Of a stretch of DNA of 64,000 bases, positions 7,652 through 17,711 are shown piece after piece. Source of the stretch: Bradyrhizobium sp. CCBAU 51765 (lineage in GTDB: Bacteria > Pseudomonadota > Alphaproteobacteria > Rhizobiales > Xanthobacteraceae). The DNA lies in the NCBI RefSeq assembly GCF_015291725.1, contig NZ_CP030038.1, forward strand, positions 992,001-1,056,000, written 5' to 3'. Each line of letters begins with the position of its first letter. Positions within the stretch are counted from its first letter, which is position 1. Below the pieces are notes generated by a model that was not told the DNA's origin, ran no database searches, and worked only from the letters and a program-made list of their open reading frames with translations. The translations under genes and the position numbers were made by a program.

Positions 7652-10600
7652 CTAACCAGCGTCACTTCGAGGCCATCCAAGGTAAGTCTCTTGCAGGCGT
7701 CGGGTATTATCCGTTTCAAATTCCGAAATCGAGTGTGCATACAAAATGGCATGCTGGAGACGATTCTCAAAGGCACCCTCTTCTTCCTTTTCGCGCCAGA
7801 TACGTGCTCTTGCATCTACAGACGCCAAGTGTAACGCTAAATTTGCCACCGCTTTTATGGTTCCTGGTTCGCGGAGGTACCTACCGTACCACACAGCTGA
7901 ATATTGATTTCTAAGATGCCAGACTTCGGCCATAGCTGCAGTTGTCTCTGCCCATCCCCCCTTCGCTTTGCCAATAAATTTCCTACCGACATCCACTAGC
8001 GCAAATCCGGCTAAGACGTTGCCCCGCGCCATTCGCCAATCGACAGAACTTGATCTGTCCCGCGCGATGACTCCCGTTAGCCAATCGCGCTTCCTCGCAT
8101 CGGCGCTACAGTTGAGAGCTAATTCAAACAGGGACAGATCGTTATCGTACAAGTCCAACGCCGACTGCAGCCACTCATCTTCCAACAACGGAATGGAACT
8201 TGTCAGGCTGTGAATCAAATCGCGACTGTGACGCATCGGGGCGAGTTGTTCCTGTCCTGAATCAAAGAAGGATCGCCAAAGAGACCTGGCTAGCTTTAGA
8301 TCGAAGCTCATAAGGCTTCTTATTAGCATGCAGTGCATGAAACGTACGAACTCTCCGCGCGCCCTTTTGGGCTGCTCTCGCATGGTCTTGATCCAGCCAC
8401 CAAGGCCTCGGCCTTTGCCTTCGGATAGTATCGAAAGGAACTGCAGGTTGTGACCAACAACGTCGGACGTCTTGCGCCGATCGCCGCGGCTTTCGAGAGT
8501 CCTTAAGGTCAACGAAGTGGCAACATCGAAGATTGGATTAGTTTCGGATTTTGTAATCCAGCTGTCGAATGCACGTTTCCATTGCACCAAGTTTTCATCC
8601 GTATGCTCGCGTGCCATCGCCGCGGTAGCCCAAAAAATGGGAGGCAAGTGCGTTGTCAACGTCTCGATCGATAGAGTCTGATCTCGAGCCAAGAGCAAGG
8701 CGCCGTAAACCTGCTCTTCTTTTGCAACGCTATCTACCCATGACCATTTTTCGGCCAGGGCTTTGAGATCCACAGATTGGACATTGCTGTTCAATGCTGC
8801 GAGCAACACCGACCTCGACCGAGAGGTCATATGGTCCCAGTTATTCAAATACTCCGCGATATGTCCTGCGGCCATTTGTTGGTCGCCGGTGGCTACGATC
8901 GTGTCAAACTTGAAATCCTTTAGCGCCCCTGCTCTCTTCCTCGTGTCGGGAGAATTCTCCGGCTCTGCATCTGCAGCAAACCCACGGGCAAGCCTACCCC
9001 AGTTCTCATCCGCAGCAATTCGATCCAAATCAAACTGCGCCCAAGAAGATCGCAGCTGCTTCCTTTTAGAGGCTGACGATAATCCAAATACAAGCTCAAC
9101 GAAATATTGAAGTCGGTCGATTGTTGTATAACTGATACCGAGGGAGTTCAGCCTTTGCGCCAACTCATCTAGCTTTAGTTCTATTTCCTTTATGTTCGTT
9201 TGCACGAGTGGGGCCGTGACAATGGCCGGTAGGTGCCAATTCAACACCTGCGGAAAAGTGATCCTCTCAGAATCGCTGCGTAGATAGCTATCGAGGAATT
9301 TTACAATAAAGGGCTGAATCCTGGAGATTGCAGCAGGGCTCTCGCGGGCGCTTCGAACAAAATCTCCAAACGTGACGATTTCGTTGATTGCTGAGGCTCG
9401 CACCCTTGGAAACTCCGCAGTCGGATCAATCCACCCAAGTGCCTCGTCGATCTTCGTTTCACCGCTGACCGCGCCAATCAGTTGTGTGGCGCCCGTGACG
9501 TTGAGCGAGCGAAGCTCGTTTCGATAGTGAGAGCTGATTCGATTTTGGTCTGTTGATCCTCCGACGATCGCAAGTAGAACGCACCCAACTGCGTTACAAA
9601 GGGCCCCAGGAATTTTCGATAGCTTTTGGGCAATCAGTCTTATGGCTGTATGTGCCTCTATGGGGTCGTGTCGATTCAGACGGACGATCCACGTTACATC
9701 TGACAGAGATCCCATTTTTCGCTGAGAAACGGCCGTAAAGCAGCTCGCCAAGAACACATTGAGCCAAGGCAGCTGTGGGCCACTCCCAATTACCGTCATG
9801 GCGATGCGGCGCAATTCACCACTTTGGTTTGCCGTCCGGTCGGGAATATCAAGGCCAAACGTAGAACGGATGCTTTCGAATGTTGTCGCCTTTGACAGAC
9901 CATAAGTGAAAATGCGTTTGTCCCAACCGATCCATGATAAGAAGTGTTCCATAAGCGAATGCTGAAATTCCGGAACGTCTCGCAGTCGCAGGAGAGCGTC
10001 GAGAATAAAATCGCCGCTCTGGCCTCTGAGCGCACTGCGGCTGTCTAAGAGTTCTGCAACCTCCAAGTATGTTTTGGGAGCCGTGCGAGCATATGCAGCA
10101 AAAAGTGCCGTAATGTCTGCGTTTTGAATGTCGGCCCATGTAACTAGCAGTAGCGTCTTAGCTTGTTCCGGACATTTATCAGCCGATAAAAGCGCGATGG
10201 CTGCGGCGGTGCCGACGATCGACGCCAAAAAGTCCAGGCCGGCCAAAGGATCACAAAACTCAGCGAGTCGCTGCTCGGCCGCTGACCAGCCAAACTCCAG
10301 TTTCTCGACGACTTCTTCGAAGAGAAGAGCGCCAAGTGCATATTGTACGAGCCGGGGCTCGGCCTCGTACCGACCTCTACCTAGGTTCTTGAATAATTTG
10401 CCCTCCGTAATTTCGCTCAGGCACGTTTCAATGTCGTCAGCATCAAGCCGATTGTCTTCACTAAGTATGTCTTCGATCTCTCGTTCTCTTAATATCCGTC
10501 GGAGCCCGCCTTCCGGTCGATGTATTTGGTCGCGCTTTTCTACGGTTAGGCGCTCCAACGCTTCTTGCCATTTGTAGTCGGGCATGCTCCGAACGAGTGA

Positions 10601-12067
10601 AAACCGGCCTAGCGATACCCGATTGCGAAAGTCATGAAAGAGTAAGCGCTCGACCGTAATTTCGCTGCCGTAATCTCTGACCGTGCCGAGATGCTCAAAG
10701 GCGATACGAAAATATCGTGGCACGCGGATAAGATCGAGGACGCTATTCGGAAGTTCGTAGTCTTCGACACCAGCTTGAGATAGCGCGCTAGCGAGTTCAG
10801 AGTCATCAAAGGGGTTGACTTGGATGCCGTGGGGCTGGCCTTGCAAGCACCAGCCCTCGTTTGCAGATGACGGTGGCCCGGAATACGCTAGACGTGTCTC
10901 TGCGAAACGCGGTCTTGTTGTCACTATCACTTGTATCTTTGGCGCTTTAGCGATCGCTTGCTGAAGCAGTTCTTGCCATTGAGCGCTGGGACGTTCGTTA
11001 AGTCCGTCGAACACGACAGTTAGTGACGGCGACATCCGGCGGTCACTAAGCCTGCGAATCACCCAGCTTTCCCAGACGTCCTCGGTGGGGCCCGAGGCCC
11101 ACTTTCGCAGGGCGGCCGCCAGAACTTTAAACAAGTTCAGGCTAATCATGTCGATTCTTGTTATGAACAAGACTGGCGGTAACCTATCGAGGTTGCCGGA
11201 GATCCAAGCCGCGAGAGACCATGTCTTTCCGACCCCCTCATTTCCCATGACAAGAGCCGGGCGCCTAGTGCTTGGCCAGTTGGCCAGCCAACGCGAGAGT
11301 TGATTGTCGACCGTAGGACGCTCGATTCGAGTCCCCTCGGCTAGGACTGCTAGTGGTTGACCAAATGCGGCTCGAGAATTTCCGTCCGAACGGAATACAT
11401 CTCTCAGTTCGGAAGCAATCGTCTGCCTAACTCCGGCCAAGCCTGCCGATATCCCAGATAAGCTATCGTAGATGTTAACGAGCAAGTCTTCTGCGCTCGG
11501 ATGCGCCTTTAGCTCGTCCAGCTCTTGGGTAATCTTCTTGAGGCGTCCCCATGCCGCGCCCTCCACATTTCGCCAAGATTGGGTCGCAGCGAAGCATAGG
11601 GCCAAAGAGGAAACAGGTTCCTTGCAGTCCAGAAACACAACCTCGATGAGGTGAGGGGCTGCGACCTGCCTCATCTGCGCGGCTAGCTGGGCATGTACCG
11701 CAGTGGTTGCGCAGAGCACATACACCTCTAAGCTCGGCGTCTTTACAATGGACTGAGCTAGCTCGCCTACAATCTCTCGATCCTTTAGCTTCCCGCTGTA
11801 CCGCTTACACTCTACATGCGTAACGATGGATCCGAGATCGGAGTCTAAATCGCGACCTTCTTGAAAGCCCGCCCTGGCTCGTCGAAAGGGGCGCTCTAGA
11901 AGCTCGCTGAGCATTAGCAAACATAAGTCTTCGAACACGCTGGGCGTGGTCCAGCTCTCACCGGTGATGGCTTCCACAAAGGAGCTTGGGTCGCGGGACT
12001 TCGGCTTGGAGACCTTCCGCGCGGCAGCCGTCTTCTTACCTTTAACGCTCTCACGATTGTTGCGCAT
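7652..12067 (-). CDS. Mrr-nuclease STAND NTPase (AVAST type 4-like)
   Basis: A very large protein of 1,471 residues. Residues about 40-110 form an Mrr-type restriction fold: Glu46, GRDLD with Asp73, and ECKR with Glu86 and Lys88. A linker leads to an NTPase with Walker A GNEGVGKT (275-282), Walker B LTVVFDGLNE (349-358) and a TTRPRF sensor (383-388), typical of STAND NTPases. The remaining thousand residues are helical and repeat-like, as expected for a sensor region. AVAST type 4 proteins (Mrr-STAND) recognise phage proteins and then degrade DNA; this one matches that architecture, but the recognised ligand cannot be predicted. Its 3' end faces the patatin gene across 86 bp. No obvious partner is co-directional. 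The DNA is clearly more AT-rich than the chromosomal part. Confidence 0.8.
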   Translation of the reverse strand: MRNNRESVKGKKTAAARKVSKPKSRDPSSFVEAITGESWTTPSVFEDLCLLMLSELLERPFRRARAGFQEGRDLDSDLGSIVTHVECKRYSGKLKDREIVGELAQSIVKTPSLEVYVLCATTAVHAQLAAQMRQVAAPHLIEVVFLDCKEPVSSLALCFAATQSWRNVEGAAWGRLKKITQELDELKAHPSAEDLLVNIYDSLSGISAGLAGVRQTIASELRDVFRSDGNSRAAFGQPLAVLAEGTRIERPTVDNQLSRWLANWPSTRRPALVMGNEGVGKTWSLAAWISGNLDRLPPVLFITRIDMISLNLFKVLAAALRKWASGPTEDVWESWVIRRLSDRRMSPSLTVVFDGLNERPSAQWQELLQQAIAKAPKIQVIVTTRPRFAETRLAYSGPPSSANEGWCLQGQPHGIQVNPFDDSELASALSQAGVEDYELPNSVLDLIRVPRYFRIAFEHLGTVRDYGSEITVERLLFHDFRNRVSLGRFSLVRSMPDYKWQEALERLTVEKRDQIHRPEGGLRRILREREIEDILSEDNRLDADDIETCLSEITEGKLFKNLGRGRYEAEPRLVQYALGALLFEEVVEKLEFGWSAAEQRLAEFCDPLAGLDFLASIVGTAAAIALLSADKCPEQAKTLLLVTWADIQNADITALFAAYARTAPKTYLEVAELLDSRSALRGQSGDFILDALLRLRDVPEFQHSLMEHFLSWIGWDKRIFTYGLSKATTFESIRSTFGLDIPDRTANQSGELRRIAMTVIGSGPQLPWLNVFLASCFTAVSQRKMGSLSDVTWIVRLNRHDPIEAHTAIRLIAQKLSKIPGALCNAVGCVLLAIVGGSTDQNRISSHYRNELRSLNVTGATQLIGAVSGETKIDEALGWIDPTAEFPRVRASAINEIVTFGDFVRSARESPAAISRIQPFIVKFLDSYLRSDSERITFPQVLNWHLPAIVTAPLVQTNIKEIELKLDELAQRLNSLGISYTTIDRLQYFVELVFGLSSASKRKQLRSSWAQFDLDRIAADENWGRLARGFAADAEPENSPDTRKRAGALKDFKFDTIVATGDQQMAAGHIAEYLNNWDHMTSRSRSVLLAALNSNVQSVDLKALAEKWSWVDSVAKEEQVYGALLLARDQTLSIETLTTHLPPIFWATAAMAREHTDENLVQWKRAFDSWITKSETNPIFDVATSLTLRTLESRGDRRKTSDVVGHNLQFLSILSEGKGRGLGGWIKTMREQPKRARGEFVRFMHCMLIRSLMSFDLKLARSLWRSFFDSGQEQLAPMRHSRDLIHSLTSSIPLLEDEWLQSALDLYDNDLSLFELALNCSADARKRDWLTGVIARDRSSSVDWRMARGNVLAGFALVDVGRKFIGKAKGGWAETTAAMAEVWHLRNQYSAVWYGRYLREPGTIKAVANLALHLASVDARARIWREKEEEGAFENRLQHAILYAHSISEFETDNTRRLQETYLGWPRSDAG

Positions 12068-13589
12068 CGAGAAGTATCACTCTTGAGGCTTCAGCTCATT
12101 GCCTTGATATGATTGCTCCAACAGGCACCAATCCCGGTGCAGGCGGAAAACCCGCCTTGGTCCAAGCGTACGGTGCATACTGACTAGCTCCCGCAGAGCC
12201 AGCAAAATTAGTCAGATCGTCAGGGGTTTTCGACCGGAAGACAAGCTTAGACGCGCTCATGCTAATTAGTCGTATCGCGCCCTCTTGTGCTTTAGTAGCG
12301 TCAATTTGCCTTTGAGCGATCCCGATACATCGTCTCAGAACTGGATGGCAGCTCAAGCCAGACCTTGAACAGCGCAAGATGTTTGCGGGGTTCGATCGGC
12401 CGAACGCAACTGCAAATCCGTTCGAGGTGGTGGATCGCTTAAGTAGAAAAAAGGCCGCGGGTGACCCAATCCTAAGACATTCGATCATGGTTGTGAGGCA
12501 ATAGCGCTTGGCAGCAAAAAGGGATTAGCTACCATAGATTGACTCGTGTCTTCGGCGCAAGCCGACTTGAGTGTCAGGGAGCGGGCTTGGCCGCAACAAG
12601 GGACTTCAAGGAGCCATGCAGTCGACAAGCCAAATACAATCTTCTCCTCGAAGATTGAAGAACTCGGCAGCTGGTTGGGGCTGATCGGAGCCGTCAGCCG
12701 AGCGCCCGTCGAGCAGGACTAGTTGAGAGTTTAGCCGCGCAAGTTGGTGAGGCGGCGAACGGACGTGCGTCGTTCTGCTTCGAGAAGGAAAATCAACGTA
12801 TTGCCCAATGATTCAGCGACGAGCACGCGAGGCGTGTCGGCGTCATGTGATCGCTTATTCCGAGTGTGTGCAACACGCGGCCGTGAGCTGTCCATTCCGA
12901 GCTACGCGCCCTGCACGGCATAGCCGTCTTCGGGGCGAATTTCCGAGCCGGATGGCGCCAGGGCCCAACTTTTTGGATTGGGCGCGGGCGGCTATCGCCA
13001 CGTCGGGCTCTCGTGAACCGAGCCGCGTTGCGTCTCGGCCTTCGGCCTCGATCCCTCGCGCGAGCAGCAGATAATAATGTGTCGCTCGCCGGACTCGCGG
13101 GCCCCGCCGGCATTGCATGCCGGCGTCGCTATCACTGTCCCGCGCTCGGGTGCCTTATTAACCGGTCTCGCGACTGCACTCGGTCCCGGGTCCCGCCGCT
13201 ACGCGTCGGCGCTATGCTGACCCTCTTGCGGGTGCCTCTTTTGATCCTCTCACTCTGCTCTTGTTTTCACCTGCGCTGACTTGCTCAACATTCCGACGCT
13301 TCGGATCTAATGGGCTCCGCCCCTCGCGCGTGCCAGGGTAAAGCGCCGGCTGGCGCCGGCGCCGCCCCGAGCGGTCTCCCCGGTCTTCCGTGCTTTCGAA
13401 CGGGCTGTCACCTTCTCGAACGTCTGACAGACGCTCGTGCAGACCCGCTCTTGCGAGCGGCCCTCATCGGGCGGGCGATCCCCCTCCGCTCGGGGCGCCC
13501 TGGCACTTGCTACCCCCGGTCTCGCCGACGGGCAGGGGCGCAGGCGCGGAGTGCGCCTTGCACCCATGGAAGCAAAAGGAAGAATGATC
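12068..13589. other. 1.5 kb without a supported gene; degraded ORF fragment and GC-rich leader
   Basis: The left part (12,320-12,504, plus) holds a short open frame with no plausible start that ends DPILRHSIMVVRQ; it reads like the tail of a decayed gene, family not recognised. From about 12,820 the sequence becomes very GC-rich and rich in inverted repeats, for example GCCGGCATTGCATGCCGGC around 13,108-13,126. It continues to the ribosome site of the ParB-like gene as a long, probably structured leader. Open frames here on both strands look like GC-driven shadows. Confidence 0.5.
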
Positions 13590-15602
13590 ATGTCGGCCAA
13601 ATCAGTTGAAATCATTCCCGCGAGCGGGACGGAGGTTCTCATTCCGCTCAACAAGCTGAAGAAGTCACCGAACAATGCGCGCAAGACGCCCCACAGCGAG
13701 GCGGCGATCGAGGGCTATGCGGCGAGCATCGCCGCCAAGGGCATCTTACAAAATCTGGTGGTCGAGCCGGAGTTGGATGGAGAGGGAGCCGCTACCGGAT
13801 TCTATCTCGTGACCATTGGCGAGGGCAGGCGGCTTGCCCAGCTTCTGCGGGTGAAGCGAAAGGAGATCAGGAACACCGAGCCGATCCGCTGCATCATCGA
13901 CACCGCGAATGACCCCCACGAGATCAGCCTGGACGAGAATGTCACCCGGGAAAATATGCACCCCGCAGACCAGTTCGAGGCGTTCAGGAGGCTTGCGGAG
14001 GAGCGTGGCTTTGGTGCGGAGGAGATCGCCGCGCGGTTCGGGGTGACGCCGCATGTGGTGCGGCAGCGCCTCCGGTTGGGTGCGGTTTCTCCACGATTGA
14101 TCCAGCTCTACCGCGACGGCGATCTGACCCTTGAGCAGTTGATGTCCTTTGCGATCACCGACGATCAGGCACGGCAGGAGAGTGTCTATGAGCGCATGTC
14201 CTACGACCGGGATGCCAGCACCATCCGCCGGCTGCTCACCGAAACCCACATCGCTGCAACAGATCGCCGCGCGAGGTTTGTCGGGCTCGAGGCCTACGTG
14301 GAGGCGGGCGGTACGATCCTCCGCGACCTCTTCACCGAGGACCGGGGCGGCTATCTGGAAGATGTGGCGCTGCTCGATCTCCTGGTGACGGCGCGGCTTG
14401 GCCGGGAGGCGGACGCCTTGCGGGCCGCCGAGGGATGGAAGTGGACAGAACCCCATCTCGACTTCCCACACGCCCACGGCATGCGTCGCGCCTACCCGCA
14501 TCCAGTCGAGCTTTCGCCGGAAGATCAGACCGCACTCCAAGCCGCGCAATCCGAGTTCGACCGGCTGGCCGAACAGCATCAAACGGCCGAGGAGCTGTCT
14601 GATGAAGTGGATGCTCGGTTCGGTGAATTGGAGAGCAAAATCGAGCAGCTGGAAGCGAAACGGCAGGCCTACGATCCCGGCGATGTCGCGCGCGGCGGCG
14701 CGTTCGTGATCCTCAATCATGACGGCACTGTCAGGATCGAACGAGGTTTCATCCGCCCCGAGGACGATAAATCCCGCCCCGAAGCGGGGGAGGATGGCGA
14801 CGGACAAGCGCCGGATGAGGAGGGTGGAGGGGACGATCGAGCCACGCGCGATGGTGAAGGAGGGGAGGCAGAAAACGAGGAGGAAGACGAGGAGCAGAGA
14901 CTGTCCGACACCCTCGTTCGTGACCTCACCGCGCATCGCACTTTGGGGCTGCGTCTCAATCTGAGTGAGCAGCCGGACGTTGCCATCGTGGCGGTTACGC
15001 ACGCGCTCGCAGCACAAATCTTCTATATCGGCGCCAATGCCCATGTGGTCGGCATACAACCGGTCAAGACGGATTTGGCCACGCATGCGGTCGGAATCGA
15101 GGACACTCCGGCTGGGAAAGCGTGGTCGGATCGCCATGCCAATTGGGCCAGGCAGATGCCGCGAGACGTCGCTAAGCTGTGGGAATTCGTGACCGAACTC
15201 GACCACGACAGCCGCATGGCGCTGTTCGCCCATTGCACGGCATTGACGGTCAATGCGGTCAAATTGCTATTTGACCTCCGGCCGCGCGCCTCGGCGGCGG
15301 CCAGCCGGTTGGCCGGGGCTGTCGCCCTTGACATGACCGGATATTGGCGGCCGACGGTGCAAAGCTATCTCGGCCGGGTCACCAAGGCGGTCATCCTTGA
15401 AGCCGTCCGCGAAGGCGTCGGTGAGGAAGCCGCCGAACGCATCTCGGGAATGAAAAAGACCGAGATGGCAGCCGCCGCCGAGCAATTATTGGCGGCAACC
15501 GACTGGTTGCCGCCGTTGCTGCGCACGGCCGAAACGGACGATCAGGTCGGAGCGCCAGACGAGGCGCAGCGCAATGATTTTTGTTCGCAAGCTGCCAAGT
15601 AA
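13590..15602 (+). CDS. ParB/RepB/Spo0J-family protein of an integrative element
   Basis: The start at 13590 is favoured by AAGGAAG eight bases upstream; in-frame ATGs at 13566 and 13584 are alternatives. The product is 670 residues. The first 110 form a ParB/sulfiredoxin-like domain (IPLNKLKKSPNNAR, then IGEGRRLAQ and ENVTRENMHPAD, the usual ParB boxes). A helix-turn-helix follows (GFGAEEIAARFGVTPHVVRQ). The rest contains a coiled coil and a very acidic patch (about residues 440-485). Such long ParB-like proteins occur with DUF736 genes in rhizobial ICEs and plasmids. No parA lies nearby, so classic partition is doubtful; a regulatory role is equally possible. Confidence 0.85.
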   Translation: MSAKSVEIIPASGTEVLIPLNKLKKSPNNARKTPHSEAAIEGYAASIAAKGILQNLVVEPELDGEGAATGFYLVTIGEGRRLAQLLRVKRKEIRNTEPIRCIIDTANDPHEISLDENVTRENMHPADQFEAFRRLAEERGFGAEEIAARFGVTPHVVRQRLRLGAVSPRLIQLYRDGDLTLEQLMSFAITDDQARQESVYERMSYDRDASTIRRLLTETHIAATDRRARFVGLEAYVEAGGTILRDLFTEDRGGYLEDVALLDLLVTARLGREADALRAAEGWKWTEPHLDFPHAHGMRRAYPHPVELSPEDQTALQAAQSEFDRLAEQHQTAEELSDEVDARFGELESKIEQLEAKRQAYDPGDVARGGAFVILNHDGTVRIERGFIRPEDDKSRPEAGEDGDGQAPDEEGGGDDRATRDGEGGEAENEEEDEEQRLSDTLVRDLTAHRTLGLRLNLSEQPDVAIVAVTHALAAQIFYIGANAHVVGIQPVKTDLATHAVGIEDTPAGKAWSDRHANWARQMPRDVAKLWEFVTELDHDSRMALFAHCTALTVNAVKLLFDLRPRASAAASRLAGAVALDMTGYWRPTVQSYLGRVTKAVILEAVREGVGEEAAERISGMKKTEMAAAAEQLLAATDWLPPLLRTAETDDQVGAPDEAQRNDFCSQAAK

Positions 15603-16311
15603 GAGGTGACCCGGGGCCGCTGGAGCGGCCCCGGCTTGCCGTCAAATTCCGGCCGCGCACCTGACGGCGCGCGGCCGTTTCAAGCAAAGTGAAGCGAGCG
15701 ATTATTCACGCCGGCCCATCTCCAGAGGCGGGCCGCGATCCCTCCGGTCTCCGCGGCTGGCAGCGGCCGGTCAGGCTGTGGCGCACCTCCCTTTCATAGC
15801 GGGGAGGCGATCAGGGTCGGGGCACTGGTCGTATCCAGATCTGGCGTATTCAAAGCGCAATCGCGCGAACAATCCTGGCCGGCGCGGTGGGTTCCCGATG
15901 CGTAAATGCAATCGAGCTTGCTGGTTTGTCCGGTGAATCGGCCTTGCGATTGATCCGCAGACGTCGGCTTTCTCTGATCGATTCCGCCGTTGTCTAATGC
16001 TGTGGTGGGCGCTGGCAGCCATGGTCATCGCCGTCAGTCGGTCACGGGCGCGCGTCCAACGCACCCTCGATTGGCTGATCAGGCCCGAGGGACGGCAAGG
16101 GCCTCGATCGCCTTCCCGCAACAGCTCGCGCCTGCTTTTTTCCCCTGCCGCCAAGCGGCGGCATTCCTCGCGGGAAGACAAAAAAGCAGGTTTTCGCCGT
16201 CCTGCGCTGCGCTGCGGGCCTGACGGCTGCGGGCCGATCGCTCCCCGGGCCAAGGATCGCCATCGAGGTTGCGATAGGCGCGGCCCGAGCAACAGACAGA
16301 CGGAGATCACC
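15603..16311. other. Structured intergenic region and leader between parB-like and DUF736 genes
   Basis: Directly after the ParB stop there is a strong GC hairpin (15,611-15,635, CCGGGGCCGCT pairing with AGCGGCCCCGG) without a T-run, possibly a weak terminator. Upstream of the DUF736 gene, CCTGCTTTTTT (16,131-16,141) pairs with AAAAAAGCAGG (16,180-16,190) around an inner GCCGC-CAA-GCGGC hairpin. No gene is supported. Confidence 0.5.
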
Positions 16312-16623
16312 ATGGCGACCATCGGCACTTTCACCACTTCGGACAACGGCTACACCGGCTCGATCAAGACGCTGACGCTGAACATCAAGGCCAAGTTCAC
16401 GGCCTCCGAGAAGGACAACGACAAGGCTCCCGACTACCGGATTTTCGCTGGGTCGACCGAGTTCGGCGCCGCCTGGAAGAAGACCGCCCGCGACAGCGAG
16501 CGCGAATATCTCTCGGTCAAACTCGACGATCCGAGCTTCCCGGCTCCGATCTATGCCTCGCTGGTCAAGGTCGAAGGCGAGGAAGGTTTCACCCTGATCT
16601 GGTCGCGCCGCAGCGGCGACTGA
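16312..16623 (+). CDS. DUF736 family protein
   Basis: A 103-residue protein beginning [18 protein letters not shown] and ending [11 protein letters not shown], the typical outline of DUF736: a small, mostly beta protein with a single domain. A CGGAG ribosome site precedes the ATG. DUF736 genes are found almost exclusively on proteobacterial conjugative elements next to ParB-like and relaxase genes; the molecular role is unknown. A long structured leader lies upstream and a strong terminator directly follows, so it is probably a single-gene transcript. Confidence 0.9.
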   Translation: MATIGTFTTSDNGYTGSIKTLTLNIKAKFTASEKDNDKAPDYRIFAGSTEFGAAWKKTARDSEREYLSVKLDDPSFPAPIYASLVKVEGEEGFTLIWSRRSGD

Positions 16624-16638
16624 CGCCGGGGATCGTCG

Positions 16639-16667
16639 GCCCCGCCTCCTCGGAGGCGGGGCTTTTT
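16639..16667 (+). terminator. Rho-independent terminator after the DUF736 gene
   Basis: GCCCCGCCTC and GAGGCGGGGC form a perfect 10-bp stem with a short loop, followed by five T residues. It lies 16 bp after the stop codon. Confidence 0.9.
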
Positions 16668-17277
16668 GCGTTTCCTGCGCGCTTTGGCAGAAGTGCATTT
16701 TCTTCCTCAAAAGGGGGGCGCGCAGCCACGGATTCATGGCGCAATTTACGCCGGTTCGAGGCGCCGAGTTAGGAACTAATCGAGCTTTTGGGTGCGTTTT
16801 CGTGGGTGTTTCGCGAACTCAATCGCCATCTGCGCGGGCGACTGATAGCGCCGGATTCGACTTGATAGCTGGTACCAGGACCACGCCTCGGATGCGAAAC
16901 CGAGCCGCTTGCCAAGCGAAATAATCTGGGCCGGATCGCGAGAAACTCGAGAAGTGACGCATGCCTCGAAGCGTTGCCCAAGCGCCGTTTTACGCGGTGA
17001 CCGGTGCTCTGCGGCAAGGCCTGGCTCCTTCGCCCGAAAGGGACGATTCCCTGCTTATGGCGTAACGACCTATGGCAGCCGTCCCCCATCCGAAACCCTC
17101 GCACGCTTCCTTTTTCTCCGCCGGCAAGCCGGCTCCTCGCGGCCGCTTCGCTGCAAAAAAGGAGCGCGCTCGGGTGCGCCGCTGCGCTTCGCCCCAAGGG
17201 GTTCGGATGCAGGCCGGCCGCCATGACGGTCTCGCCATCGCAGGGCATCGGCCCTGCAATAACGAAGGAGACAGACG
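16668..17277. other. Intergenic region with a second structured leader
   Basis: No gene is supported. At 17,106-17,165 the leader repeats the design seen before the first DUF736 gene: a T-rich arm (TCCTTTTT) pairs with an A-rich arm (AAAAAGGA) around a GCCGGC-AA-GCCGGC hairpin. An AAGGAGAC ribosome site precedes the ATG at 17,278. Confidence 0.45.
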
Positions 17278-17711
17278 ATGACCGCGATCGGATTCGTCAC
17301 CCGCACAACTCACGGCGGCTCAGGGGCCAGCTCAAATTCCTGCCTGTCTGCGCCGATATCGACATCGTGCCCAACCGCGAAAAATCCGGCAATGCATCAC
17401 CGGACTTCCGCATCTTCATCCAAGGGGTTCAGGTCGGATCCGGTCAGATTTTGACCGGCGAGAGCCGCGGAACGGACTATGTCAGCCTGTCACTCGCAGC
17501 ACCCGGCCTGGGAGGCCGCAAGCTCTGCGCCAATCTTGGTCGAATGGTTGGCCTTGGCGGTGACGGTGGCTTTTTCCTGATCTGGAACCCTGTCGACAAG
17601 GTCAGAATGTTGGGCTCCCGCGCATTGCGCGGGGGCCCTTTCTTGCCTTCCGGAAACCAAGTTTTGAAGATCGCCGACGGGTGTAAGAGCGCCCCAACTG
17701 AGCGCACGTAG
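17278..17711 (+). pseudogene. DUF736 family gene with a frameshift
   Basis: The ATG at 17,278 follows AAGGAG and begins MTAIGFVTRTTHGG, a DUF736 start. At about 17,320 one base appears to be missing (GGCGGCT-CAGG where GGCGGCTTCAGG would keep the frame). In the next frame the family continues: RGQLKFLPVCADID, then FRIFIQGVQVGSG, then a GGFFLIWNPVD ending at about 17,598. The frame then runs on through a terminator-like hairpin to 17,711, so the native stop may also be lost. Either a decayed paralogue of the upstream gene or a sequencing error. Confidence 0.7.
17612..17644 (+). terminator. Terminator-like hairpin after the second DUF736 copy
   Basis: GGGCTCCCGCGC pairs with GCGCGGGGGCCC around a short loop and is followed by a T-rich run. 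It lies where a terminator would be expected if the DUF736 copy ended at its usual length. Confidence 0.6.

Noticed and set aside
12096..12488. 130-codon minus-strand open frame downstream of nothing recognisable
   Set aside because: No homologous motif and no ribosome site; a plus-strand fragment in the same place is equally plausible as decayed coding sequence.
12793..13279. Several overlapping open frames in GC-rich DNA
   Set aside because: No motifs, no ribosome sites, and dense inverted repeats; more likely leader or decayed DNA.
13746..15233. 495-codon minus-strand open frame opposite the ParB-like gene
   Set aside because: It mirrors the coding bias of the plus-strand gene, which has clear ParB motifs; no motif or ribosome site on the minus strand.
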